Assembly: GCF_016595505.1 (NCBI RefSeq) | Contig: NZ_JAENIL010000007.1 | Span: forward strand, 1 to 64,000 | DNA: 64,000 nt | Source of the DNA: Pelagicoccus mobilis | Lineage (GTDB): Bacteria > Verrucomicrobiota > Verrucomicrobiia > Opitutales > Opitutaceae | Reading direction: 5' to 3' | Shown here: positions 52,272 to 60,767 of the stretch, one piece after another | Layout of the letters: each line of letters begins with the position of its first letter | Position numbering within the stretch: position 1 is the stretch's first letter | Made by a program: the position numbers and the translations under genes | Notes under the pieces: generated by a model | What the model was told of the DNA's origin: nothing | Seen by the model: only the letters and a program-made list of their open reading frames with translations | Databases searched by the model: none

Positions 52272-54214
52272 ATGTTCCTCAATCGCCTGGTCCTGCCCCT
52301 CCTCTCACTCGCTCTCTTTTGCTCTTACTCTGCCGCCAAGACTCCCGAAAAGCCTCGCGTCTGGGTCGTCACAGATATCCAAGTCGGAGGACATGGAGAC
52401 CCCGACGACGATGTCACGATGGGCGCCTTCCTGCTGCTGGCTGACCACTACCAGATCGAAGGCATAACCGTCGGCTCTTCCGACCGCTACTCGGGCGGCA
52501 CAAAAATCTGGTGCGAAGAGACATTCTACGCCGACTACCTCCGCGAAGTGGACAACCTGAATGCTGTCTTCGACGGAGCATACCAAACAGAGATCGGATT
52601 CCACATGGCGAGCACGTCCGGACATGTCTTCAGCGAGCTTCATCCAGAAACTCAGTTCGACGAATTCCTCGACCTGTATCCATCCATTCGCGACATGATC
52701 GCAGCTGCAGAAGAAGGTCCCCTTTATGTTTTAAACTGGGGCTTGCTCACCGAGCTCTCTCTAGCCGTCAAATATTGCCTCGAACAAGGTAAGATCGACA
52801 CCCTCAAAAACCTCCGCATCATCAGTCACTGGACACAACGCCACGGACGCTGGAATTGCGATACCGACAACGACGCTTGCAACTACATTCACGACCAAGC
52901 CGAAAATCATCCGGAAGTCATCATGTACGAGCTCGGTCCCAGCGGGCAACAAGGCATGGCCGAAAACATCTGCCAAACCGCCGGCGAGCTCGATCGTGAA
53001 CTGATGCTCAACAGCCGTATCGGGCGTTACCTCGACACCAAGTGGATCGGCTACGGCCGCCAAAAAGGCATGCCCGACTTTTCGGACGGAGCGACCTTCC
53101 TCGTTCTGATGGGATTCGGCGGAGGCCTCGACTACCACAGCACCAACGGGATCGTCGCTAACCAAGAGGAAGCCAACGCACTGCTTTGCGCCGATCGCCC
53201 GAAAATTTTCGCATTGCTCGAAGAGCGGGCCATCGCGGCCGCCGGTCAGCGCCCCCAAGGCAAAACCATCGACTTCACAGGCAGCCCAACTCAATTGCAA
53301 AAAGCAATCGACTCCGCTCCCGCTGGATCCGTTATCTCCTGCGACCCAACGCAACAATTCACCTTACAGGAACCGATCCGTATCGACAAAGCGATTACAT
53401 TAAAGGGCCTTAACGCTCGCTTACCGGATGGGCTCGGCAGCACGCAATTGATAGTCGTCGAGTCCGAGGGCGTAAAGCTCACCGACCTAGAGCTGCACGG
53501 GAACTACGACAGCGTCGATCAAGAAGTTCGATCTCCGCTGATCAGTATACACGCAGGCGACTTTCGGGTGGAACGCTGCTCCTTTTACGATAGCTCAAAG
53601 GATGGAGTGGAGATCAATCCACTAGAAGGTAGCGACGACATCATCGGCGGAATAGTTCGCGATATAAAAGCCTACCGGATCGGCCGCGATGCCGTATCCA
53701 TCTCCGGGGGCAAAAAGTTCGCAACGTTCTCGTCGAAAACGTTCGTCTCGAAAAGAGCTACCGACGCGGTGCCGTAGAAGTTAGCGACGGGGTCGACAAC
53801 ATATTCGTCCGTAAAGTCTACGCAGAGAACGCCCCCTACGCCGTCGACGTACAAGACCATCGTGGCGAAAGCGCTTCCAATACGAACGTCATGCTAGAGA
53901 AGATAACCGCAGTTAGCTGCAAAAACCTGCTGCGAACCAGCAACAGTCCACGCGGGCACGCCTTTCTCACGCTCAGCAGCGGTGTCGCCAAAAACTGCGA
54001 AGCCCCCATCCAAATTTCGAATACACACGATGTGCTCATCAAGTACCTCAAGATCGAAGGGCACACCGATGAAAAGAATCCGCCGATCCAATTCACCAAC
54101 TGCCAGCGCATAAACCTCCGAGGACCTTCCATAGAGACAACATACTTCAAGGACGAACCGATCGTGGCTAAATCGTCCTCATTCCCCGAGATTACCTCTT
54201 TGAAAACAAGGTAG
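52272..54214 (+). pseudogene. DUF1593 protein fused to a right-handed beta-helix, disrupted by a frameshift
   Basis: A signal peptide (1-22) and a DUF1593 nucleoside-hydrolase-like domain (about 25-330; WVVTDIQVGGHGDPDDDV) are followed by a parallel beta-helix (about 335 on; IVVESEGVKLTDLELHG, VRDIKAYRIGRDAVSIS). Frame 0 stops at 53777. Reading continues sensibly in the -1 frame (NVLVENVRLEKSYRRGAVEV..., VMLEKITAVS) to 54214. Adding one G to the GGGGG run at 53706-53710 restores about 647 residues without a break. It is a mutation, a sequencing error, or programmed slippage at C AAA AAG (53711-53717). The stop is AGG TAG in a REP head. Confidence 0.75.
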
Positions 54215-54235
54215 GGCTCGACCGCCGGGCGAGCC
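54211..54235 (+). repeat. REP element, GGCTCG/CGAGCC stem
   Basis: GTAG head 54211-54214 overlaps the stop of the beta-helix reading frame; stem 54215-54220 with 54230-54235. Almost identical to 14538-14562. Confidence 0.8.
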
Positions 54236-54371
54236 GCAAAAGCCATCAGTTAAAGAAGAGGCGGGCCGCATCGACGTCGGGCCTAACAGTCACGGCCCAC
54301 CTCACTCACTACCTCCCTGAAATCAAAGATCTCGCAAAACCGTACCGAATGGGTCTCGATTTATATCTCCG

Positions 54372-56459
54372 ATGCGATTGCTAACCCACCAGCTCAAACC
54401 CCTGTTCGCCAGTCTGACACTCGCTGGCTCTCTCAGCTTGGGCTACGCAAGCGACCCTCACACACCAGCGGCAGCCGACGAAGCATCGAGCGAGCTTAAC
54501 AACAATTGGTCCCCCCTTCCCCACCTCAAAATCCGGCAACTCGAAGCGGAATTGGGTCAGCTCCGCAACGAACTCGAAGAGCTTCCGTACCTCTATCCGA
54601 TCCTCTCCCAAAACAGGATTGGCTACCACTCGTCCTTCGACGGTGACACCGAGGCGGCTCAGCATACGATCGATTTCAATCTATCAAAGAATTTCCGCGT
54701 CCGCTCCGTCGCCCTCGTTCCAGCCTATCACCCTTCCGAGCAAGAGCGAAACGCCTACGCCTTCCCCAAGCGCTTTAAAATCGAATTCCGAGATCCGGAT
54801 ACCAACGAGTTCGAAACGCTCGTGAACTGGATGGAGCGAGACTTCCCAAGCCCTGGTCGCTACCCTCTTTTCTTCTCGGACATTGAAAGAGTCACCAACA
54901 AGATTCGCCTAACGGTCGCAAAAGGAGAGGAAGATCCAAGCAACTACTTCGCCCTCGGTGAGTTCTACATCTGGGGCGGGACTACAAACAATTTCCTCGT
55001 CGACAACGTCGCCCTCTGGACAAGCACGCGCGTCTCCGCATCGAGCAATTTCTCCCTCCCTCCGAAGTGGGACCTCGAATTCCTGAAGGACGGCGTCAGT
55101 GGCTTGGGCTTCCCTCTGAGCAAAATCGACGAGCATCGCGAGGACCTGATGATCCGCTCCGAAGAGGGAGCCCAAATCTCCGAAACGGTTGAACTGACCA
55201 TCGACCTCGGAAAGAGCCAACGCATCGGCCGATTCGATCTCTGGCCTGCAAAAGCGCCTGACGGTCTAGCCCTCCCGGGAGTCGGCTTTCCGCAGTCGGT
55301 AAAGGTCGAAGTATCAAACGATCCGTCCTTCGAGGATTTCACCGCGATCAAGCCCACGGGCGAAGCCGACAAGGGCCAGTACGGGGCTCTCTTTTCCGTC
55401 TGCATAAAACCGCCAAATGTCCGCTATCTCCGGGTCACTCTGGAGGGGCTTCAGATCCAGAACGACGCCCGCATCCTCGGCCTCGGGGAAATAGCCATGT
55501 ACGATGTTGAAGGCAACCTCGTCAGCGGAGAGATCGTCAAGCACGACGGCATTCCGATGCATTTCACCAATCAGGTAGCACGCCTTCTCGACGGCTACTG
55601 TTTCGGTAAACGAATCCTGCCCGACCTGAAGTGGATTGAAGCACTCGCCCAACGTAAGCCGCTCGAGAGCCGGATCGCCGCCCTTGAAGCCGAACTGGCG
55701 AGCACTCAGGTGATCTGGGGATACTTGCGCGACCGCCTCCTGGTTGCAGCAGCGATTCTATTCTGCGTTCTCGTGAGCGTCGTCGTATTCTATCAACAGA
55801 TACGCAAGAAACGTGAACTCTCCAAACAAGCGGAACGCATCACCCGCGATCTGCACGACGAGGTCGGCAGCAGTCTGGGCAGCATAAGCCTACTCGCCGA
55901 AGAGCTCACCGAAACGAGCGACGACAAACAGCTCGCCAACGACCTAGACGATCTGTCCCTGATGGCCCGCGAAGCGACCGCGTCTCTTCGCGAAATCATC
56001 AAAGTCAAATCCCAGCAGGACGTCTCCCTAGCGGAACTTTTCGACAGCCTATCGGAACGAGCATCCAAAGTCCTGCGAGGAGTTAGTCTAAGTTACCAAA
56101 TCTCCGAAGAACTTCCCGAGCAGGAGATTCCGCTGAGCATCAAGCGACACATTTCGATGCTCTTCAAGGAGGCGATACACAATTGCGCCCGCCACTCCCA
56201 AGCCACCGAACTTTCCATAATCGTAAGCTCCGACTCCCAGTTTTTGTATCTGCAGATCAAGGACAATGGAATCGGGTTCGAACCATCCCAAATCCAGAGA
56301 GGTTGGGGCTTGGACAACATGAAACAGCGAGCCGACGAAATGAGAGGAGAGATCATGATCGAATCTACCCCCGGAGCAGGCACCTCCATCCATCTTAAAA
56401 CGCCTCTCGCGTCACTTTCCCAAGAGCCAACCCACGGCTACAAAACATCAAACGTATGA
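54372..56459 (+). CDS. NarL-type histidine kinase with discoidin-like sensor region
   Basis: 695 residues. The signal peptide (1-26) is followed by a periplasmic region (about 30-450) with two F5/8 type C/galactose-binding-like segments (FNLSKNFRVRSVALVPAYH, DLGKSQRIGRFDLWPAK, NVRYLRVTLEGLQI), one TM (about 455-477), HisKA_3 with H495 in RDLHDEVGSSLGSI and a HATPase_c (EAIHNCARHSQA, DNGIGF, GWGLDNMKQRADEM). The carbohydrate-binding-like sensor region suggests that it detects glycans; this is inference. Coupled by 4 bp to its regulator. Confidence 0.9.
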   Translation: MRLLTHQLKPLFASLTLAGSLSLGYASDPHTPAAADEASSELNNNWSPLPHLKIRQLEAELGQLRNELEELPYLYPILSQNRIGYHSSFDGDTEAAQHTIDFNLSKNFRVRSVALVPAYHPSEQERNAYAFPKRFKIEFRDPDTNEFETLVNWMERDFPSPGRYPLFFSDIERVTNKIRLTVAKGEEDPSNYFALGEFYIWGGTTNNFLVDNVALWTSTRVSASSNFSLPPKWDLEFLKDGVSGLGFPLSKIDEHREDLMIRSEEGAQISETVELTIDLGKSQRIGRFDLWPAKAPDGLALPGVGFPQSVKVEVSNDPSFEDFTAIKPTGEADKGQYGALFSVCIKPPNVRYLRVTLEGLQIQNDARILGLGEIAMYDVEGNLVSGEIVKHDGIPMHFTNQVARLLDGYCFGKRILPDLKWIEALAQRKPLESRIAALEAELASTQVIWGYLRDRLLVAAAILFCVLVSVVVFYQQIRKKRELSKQAERITRDLHDEVGSSLGSISLLAEELTETSDDKQLANDLDDLSLMAREATASLREIIKVKSQQDVSLAELFDSLSERASKVLRGVSLSYQISEELPEQEIPLSIKRHISMLFKEAIHNCARHSQATELSIIVSSDSQFLYLQIKDNGIGFEPSQIQRGWGLDNMKQRADEMRGEIMIESTPGAGTSIHLKTPLASLSQEPTHGYKTSNV

Positions 56460-57094
56460 ACTCGATAGACGTTTGGATAGTCGAAGACGATGCCGATTAT
56501 CGGCGCATGCTCACCCGCGTTCTTGATCGTTCGCCACAAATCGCGTCCTGCAGGGATTTCCCAAGCTGTATCTCTTTTTTGGATGCGATTAAAACGGAGA
56601 AACACCCTCATGCCGTATTGATGGATCTCGGGCTTCCACGAATGAGCGGGATCACAGGCATCAAAGAGCTTTCCCAAAACGCTCCCGACATAGCTGTCAT
56701 AGTGCTCACCGTATTCGGAGAAAAAGAAAAGGTTCTCGAAGCCTTGGAAGCCGGAGCTTCCGGTTACTTGCTGAAGACCGCGACCACCGCAGAAATCCGA
56801 AAAGGAATCCAAGACGCCGTCTGGGGTGGCACCCCGCTTAGCGCCTCCGTGGCTCGTTTCGTTTTGGAGGAATACCGAAAGCCAGCCCTCGCCAACGACT
56901 TTAAACTCGCTGCCCGCGAAATCGAAGTGCTGCACAAGCTCTCGCTCGGTCACTCCGTTAAAGAGATATCATCCTCCCTCGAAATCTCCCAGGCCACAGT
57001 CTCCACTTACCTCCGGCGCATCTACAGCAAACTCGACGTGCAATCCCAGTCAGGAGCCGTCGCCAAAGCGCTGCGAAGCGGCATCATTGAATAA
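56456..57094 (+). CDS. NarL/FixJ-family response regulator
   Basis: 212 residues. Receiver (about 1-120) with WIVEDDADY, phospho-acceptor D57 in LMDLGLPRMSG, and Lys in SGYLLKT. LuxR-type HTH (about 145-205): LAAREIEVLHKLSLGHSVKEISSSLEISQATVSTYLRRIYSKL. The ATG overlaps the stop of the kinase gene, so the pair is translationally coupled. TCGATTTAG direct repeats just downstream may be one of its targets. Confidence 0.93.
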   Translation: MNSIDVWIVEDDADYRRMLTRVLDRSPQIASCRDFPSCISFLDAIKTEKHPHAVLMDLGLPRMSGITGIKELSQNAPDIAVIVLTVFGEKEKVLEALEAGASGYLLKTATTAEIRKGIQDAVWGGTPLSASVARFVLEEYRKPALANDFKLAAREIEVLHKLSLGHSVKEISSSLEISQATVSTYLRRIYSKLDVQSQSGAVAKALRSGIIE

Positions 57095-57100
57095 CGCCAA

Positions 57101-57145
57101 GCGAGTGTCATCGATTTAGGTGACTAGGCGAGTTCCTCGATTTAG
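57101..57145 (+). promoter_or_regulatory. Direct repeat GCGAGT-N3/4-TCGATTTAG, candidate operator
   Basis: Two copies (57101-57119 and 57128-57145), 16 bp before the ATG of the lactonase-like gene. The core TCGATTTA recurs at 54356-54363, directly before the kinase gene, and CGATTTA at 47713 before a sulfatase gene. Confidence 0.4.
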
Positions 57146-57160
57146 AGCAGAATCGGGGCA

Positions 57161-58363
57161 ATGAAATTAGTACAGAAGCTTCCCCTACTTCTCGCCGCCG
57201 CACTCTCTCCCCTTTACGGAGAATCGGAACACGCAGCTCCCGCGATCCATGCGGAACAGGTCGACTCCCAGCCGACCTCGGGAACCATGGTCACCGTCAT
57301 CATTCACGAAAAGGACGGCCAGCACTACGCCTATTCCGGTGGACAAGATGCAGAGCTAGACTCCTTCAAAGTCGCCAAGGACGGAAAACTGACCCCGCTT
57401 AAGTCTTACAGCCTTTGGAACGAAAAAGGCCCCGCTCGCGGACTCGTAACCTCCACCATCGCCGGAACCGACTACCTCTTCGTCGGCAACAAGTTCGGCA
57501 ACGCCATCGAAGTTCACCGTATCCAAAATGACGGCACGCTCGAACGCGTCCACGTCGAACACGATACCGACGAGACCCACCTAGGAGTCATCATCACACT
57601 TCAAGTCATCCACATGAAGGACCAGGCCTATCTGTTCGCTGGTGGACTCGAAAAAACGCCAGGCCTCACCTCCTATCGCATCAACAACGACGGCTCTCTC
57701 ACTCATGTCCAATCCATGGCCGACACGGAGGACATCTTCACCGACGGAATCATCGGAATGGGAATCCACAAAATCGAAGGCAAGACCTACCTCTTCACCG
57801 GTGGATTTCAAGACAGCGGCGTTAGCGGATTCCAAGTATTCGACGACGGGCATTTTCTAAACACCAGCAACGTCGGCGACGACCTCACACGCTACCTCAA
57901 CGGCACGTACCCACTCAGCACGGTACAACTCGGAGACAACCACTACGTCGTCGCCGGTCACAGGCACCACAGCTACTACAAGCGTTCCCAATTCATTAAG
58001 CGAAAGGGCTTCGTTCACCATGGCGACGGCGTATCCGTCTTCAAGGTCGACCAATACGGAAAACTGATACCTCACTCCGTCCTGACCTACAATCCAGACG
58101 TAAAGATCAAAGGCCAAACTCGCATCGAAATCCAAAAGATCGACGAGACTCAAGCCGTGGTAGCGATCGCGACCCGCGACGAGCAAACCATCCAGATCTG
58201 CACCTTAAACGCAGAGGGTGTCCTCACCCCCTCCACTACCTACGAGTCGAATTTCCCCGTCTACAATGGGATGACCTCAACTCAGATCGACGGAAACATA
58301 TTCCTCTTCGCCGGATCGAGAGACCACAGCTTCCTCCAAAGCATCCAACTCGAAATGGAATAA
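57161..58363 (+). CDS. Secreted lactonase-like beta-propeller protein
   Basis: 400 residues with signal peptide (1-20). Repeated blades with the pattern of 6-phosphogluconolactonase/lactonase propellers: [72 protein letters not shown]. About seven blades. The catalytic residues of lactonases were not located, so it may be a binding protein. Lies behind the two-component genes with candidate operator repeats. Confidence 0.75.
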   Translation: MKLVQKLPLLLAAALSPLYGESEHAAPAIHAEQVDSQPTSGTMVTVIIHEKDGQHYAYSGGQDAELDSFKVAKDGKLTPLKSYSLWNEKGPARGLVTSTIAGTDYLFVGNKFGNAIEVHRIQNDGTLERVHVEHDTDETHLGVIITLQVIHMKDQAYLFAGGLEKTPGLTSYRINNDGSLTHVQSMADTEDIFTDGIIGMGIHKIEGKTYLFTGGFQDSGVSGFQVFDDGHFLNTSNVGDDLTRYLNGTYPLSTVQLGDNHYVVAGHRHHSYYKRSQFIKRKGFVHHGDGVSVFKVDQYGKLIPHSVLTYNPDVKIKGQTRIEIQKIDETQAVVAIATRDEQTIQICTLNAEGVLTPSTTYESNFPVYNGMTSTQIDGNIFLFAGSRDHSFLQSIQLEME

Positions 58364-58396
58364 AGTATCCACTTTCCATTACATCTCTCACCCTCT

Positions 58397-58419
58397 GTAG
58401 GGCGGGGCGCCGACCCGCC
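58397..58419 (+). repeat. REP element, GGCGGG/CCCGCC stem
   Basis: GTAG head 58397-58400, stem 58401-58406 with 58414-58419. Confidence 0.7.
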
Positions 58420-58458
58420 ACCCATCTTTCATTTCAATCACAACCAAATCGCTTCACC

Positions 58459-58950
58459 ATGAACAACCGAATAACAAAAGCACTCACCCTAAGCATCACC
58501 AGCGCGTTGCTATGCCTCTTCGGCACGCTGCAACTCTCCGCGGCCGAACTCACCCACGAGCAAGCGTTCAAAGCCTTGCACGCCGCTCAGAAGAAGGCCG
58601 AAGAACAAGGCACCCTCATGAATATCGCCGTGGTCGACTCGGGAGCTAACCTCAAAGCATTCATCCGCATGGATGGCTCCTACCTCGGCAGCATCGACGT
58701 AGCGATCAAGAAGGCTAAAACCGCTCGTTACTTCGACACCCCAACTCACAATCTCGGAAAGCTCACCCAACCCGGACAGCCCATCTACAACATTGAGCAC
58801 TCAAACGATGGTCTGATCACGTTCGGCGGCGGAGTCCCGATCAAGGACAAAGACGGGAATGTCATCGGAGCCATCGGCGTTAGCGGCGGCACCGTCGAGA
58901 ACGACATCGAAGTCGCGAACTCCGGAGCCAATTCCGTACTCAAAAAATAA
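58459..58950 (+). CDS. Secreted GlcG/HbpS-family (DUF336) protein
   Basis: 163 residues with signal peptide (1-28, cleaved near LSAA). The domain [36 protein letters not shown] and [21 protein letters not shown] is diagnostic of the haem-degrading/GlcG family; HbpS members bind haem or cobalamin outside the cell. Role here unknown. Confidence 0.85.
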   Translation: MNNRITKALTLSITSALLCLFGTLQLSAAELTHEQAFKALHAAQKKAEEQGTLMNIAVVDSGANLKAFIRMDGSYLGSIDVAIKKAKTARYFDTPTHNLGKLTQPGQPIYNIEHSNDGLITFGGGVPIKDKDGNVIGAIGVSGGTVENDIEVANSGANSVLKK

Positions 58951-59027
58951 GGACAAACCCAATTCGCAGCAAGGCGGCCACTCGCCGGCACGCCACACCT
59001 CCCTCATTCAACCATCATTTCACTATC

Positions 59028-59435
59028 ATGAAAAAATCACTCACCATTCTCAGCAGTTTGATCCTCGCCATACTCGCCCTTGGCGCATTCTCCGGATGCA
59101 CCGAATGCGACGCCGGCGAAGCAGCCGAAGGCCGAGTGCTCCGTCACGTCGTTTGCCTCAAGTACAAGGACGACGTCACTGCCGAGCAAAAGGCGGATGT
59201 CATCAAGGACATCTACGACCTGCCCAATAAGATCAAAGAGCTCAAGTATCTCGAGCTCGGCGAAGAAGTGAGCGTCGAAGGTAAAAACAAGGGTTTCACC
59301 CAAGTCATCACCATGACATTCGCCGACGAAGCCGGCCGCGACATCTACTTGCCACACCCTGACCACGTCGCCCTCGTCGACAAAGTAGGCCCCCTCCTCG
59401 AGGACGTCCTCGTAGTCGACTACTGGTCAAAATAA
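59028..59435 (+). CDS. Dabb-domain (stress-responsive A/B barrel) lipoprotein
   Basis: 135 residues. Lipobox near residues 21-24 (GAFSGC). The mature part LRHVVCLKYKDDVTAEQKADVIKDIYDLPNKI and DHVALVDKVGPLLEDVLVVDY are typical of Dabb alpha+beta barrels, which dimerise. No catalytic assignment. It follows the DUF336 gene by 77 bp. Confidence 0.83.
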   Translation: MKKSLTILSSLILAILALGAFSGCTECDAGEAAEGRVLRHVVCLKYKDDVTAEQKADVIKDIYDLPNKIKELKYLELGEEVSVEGKNKGFTQVITMTFADEAGRDIYLPHPDHVALVDKVGPLLEDVLVVDYWSK

Positions 59436-59479
59436 CATCACTCCCAAGCCGCCTCCCCTCAGGGGCGGCCCCTCCCACC

Positions 59480-59504
59480 GGAGGGCAATGCTCCGTCATT
59501 GCCA
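59480..59504 (+). repeat. REP element with GGAG head
   Basis: GGAG 59480-59483, stem GGCAATG/CATTGCC; same subtype as 11349 and 62327. Confidence 0.75.
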
Positions 59505-59618
59505 CAACACAACCCAATCCCCCCCACACTCCACAACCCAAGTTTTGTCCTAACATTCCAAGAGAACCCAAACCAAAGCCACTCGCTCCCAAATAGACGA
59601 TTCCCCATAGTCCCAGGA

Positions 59619-60563
59619 GTGAAACGCTTACCCCTATTCTCCAGCCTGACTCTCTCTCTACTCACCCTTTTCGCCCCATCACACGCCTCCGAATTACCAG
59701 AGGTAGTGGCAGGCAAGCTAATCAGACATGCCAACTTCGAATCCCAGCATGTCGCCGCCCGCAACATCGACGTTTGGCTCCCGCCTCGCGCTGCTCCCAA
59801 CGAGCCGCTCCCCGTCCTCTACATGCACGACGGGCAAATGCTCTATGACTCCAACGCAACCTGGAATGGCCAAACATGGGACGCTGACGATGTCGCCACG
59901 AAACTGATACGCGACGGCAAGACCCCTCCCTTCATCATCGTTGGCATCTGGAACGGAGGCCCCGAACTCCGACACCGCGAGTACTTCCCGCAAAAAGCCT
60001 TCGAAAACCTATCCGAAAATGATGTCGAGGCAGTCCTCCAGGGAACTCGCAAGGGACAAAGTCATCCCGCGTTCCCAGGGGAACCAATCTCCGACAAGTA
60101 CCTTCGCTTCATCGTCGAAGAACTAAAGCCCTTCATCGACAAGACCTACTCCACGATCTCGGACCGAGACTCCACCTTCATCTCCGGATCCAGCATGGGA
60201 GGGCTCATATCGACGTATGCGCTTTGCGAATACCCTGACACCTTTGGCGGAGCTGCGTGCTTATCCACACACTGGCCAGGCATTTTCACAAACGAGGACA
60301 ATCCGATCCCCCAAGCTCTTTTCACCTATCTGGACGCCAATCTTCCTGATCCCAACAAAGTCCGACTCTATTTCGACCTAGGCGACCAAACACTCGACGC
60401 TCTCTACGAGCCACACCAAGTCCAAGTCGACAAGATCCTCCGCCGCCACGGCTACGACGACTCCAACTGGATCTCCAAGCGCTTTCCCGGCACAGACCAT
60501 TCTGAGATCGCCTGGAACGCCCGCCTCCACGAACCACTCATCTTCCTCCTCGACTCAAAGTGA
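59619..60563 (+). CDS. Secreted esterase (esterase D/IroE-like alpha/beta hydrolase)
   Basis: 314 residues from GTG 59619, which gives a signal peptide (VKRLPLFSSLTLSLLTLFAPSHA); earlier in-frame starts include REP sequence. DVWLPPRAAPNEPLPVLYMHDGQ, nucleophile elbow SGSSMGGL, acidic YFDLGDQTLDALYE and GTDHSEIAWNARL with the catalytic His. Family members cleave esters such as acetyl-xylan, feruloyl or siderophore esters. Confidence 0.87.
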   Translation: MKRLPLFSSLTLSLLTLFAPSHASELPEVVAGKLIRHANFESQHVAARNIDVWLPPRAAPNEPLPVLYMHDGQMLYDSNATWNGQTWDADDVATKLIRDGKTPPFIIVGIWNGGPELRHREYFPQKAFENLSENDVEAVLQGTRKGQSHPAFPGEPISDKYLRFIVEELKPFIDKTYSTISDRDSTFISGSSMGGLISTYALCEYPDTFGGAACLSTHWPGIFTNEDNPIPQALFTYLDANLPDPNKVRLYFDLGDQTLDALYEPHQVQVDKILRRHGYDDSNWISKRFPGTDHSEIAWNARLHEPLIFLLDSK

Positions 60564-60667
60564 TCCTCGCCGAGCTGTCGCTCACGGCACCCCCACTCAA
60601 ATACCCACTGTCGGTCATCCATCCTACAGATCCATACTGATTTCTGAATACAACCAATTAGCCTCCC

Positions 60668-60694
60668 TAATCACTCGTCAAACCTGAGTGATTA
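60668..60694. promoter_or_regulatory. Perfect 9-bp inverted repeat upstream of the DUF1549 operon
   Basis: TAATCACTC (60668-60676) and GAGTGATTA (60686-60694) separated by 9 bp. No T tract follows, so an operator is more likely than a terminator. Confidence 0.45.
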
Positions 60695-60735
60695 ACCCTT
60701 TCTTGCCCCCTTCATAGAGTTGCTGATCACGTCGT

Positions 60736-60754
60736 TCTAATCTTTAAGATTAGA
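60736..60754. promoter_or_regulatory. 19-bp palindrome next to the DUF1549 start codon
   Basis: TCTAATCTT-T-AAGATTAGA is perfectly symmetric and lies 13 bp before the ATG at 60768. Typical size of a dimeric repressor site. Confidence 0.5.
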
Positions 60755-60767
60755 GTACTCCCCGACG

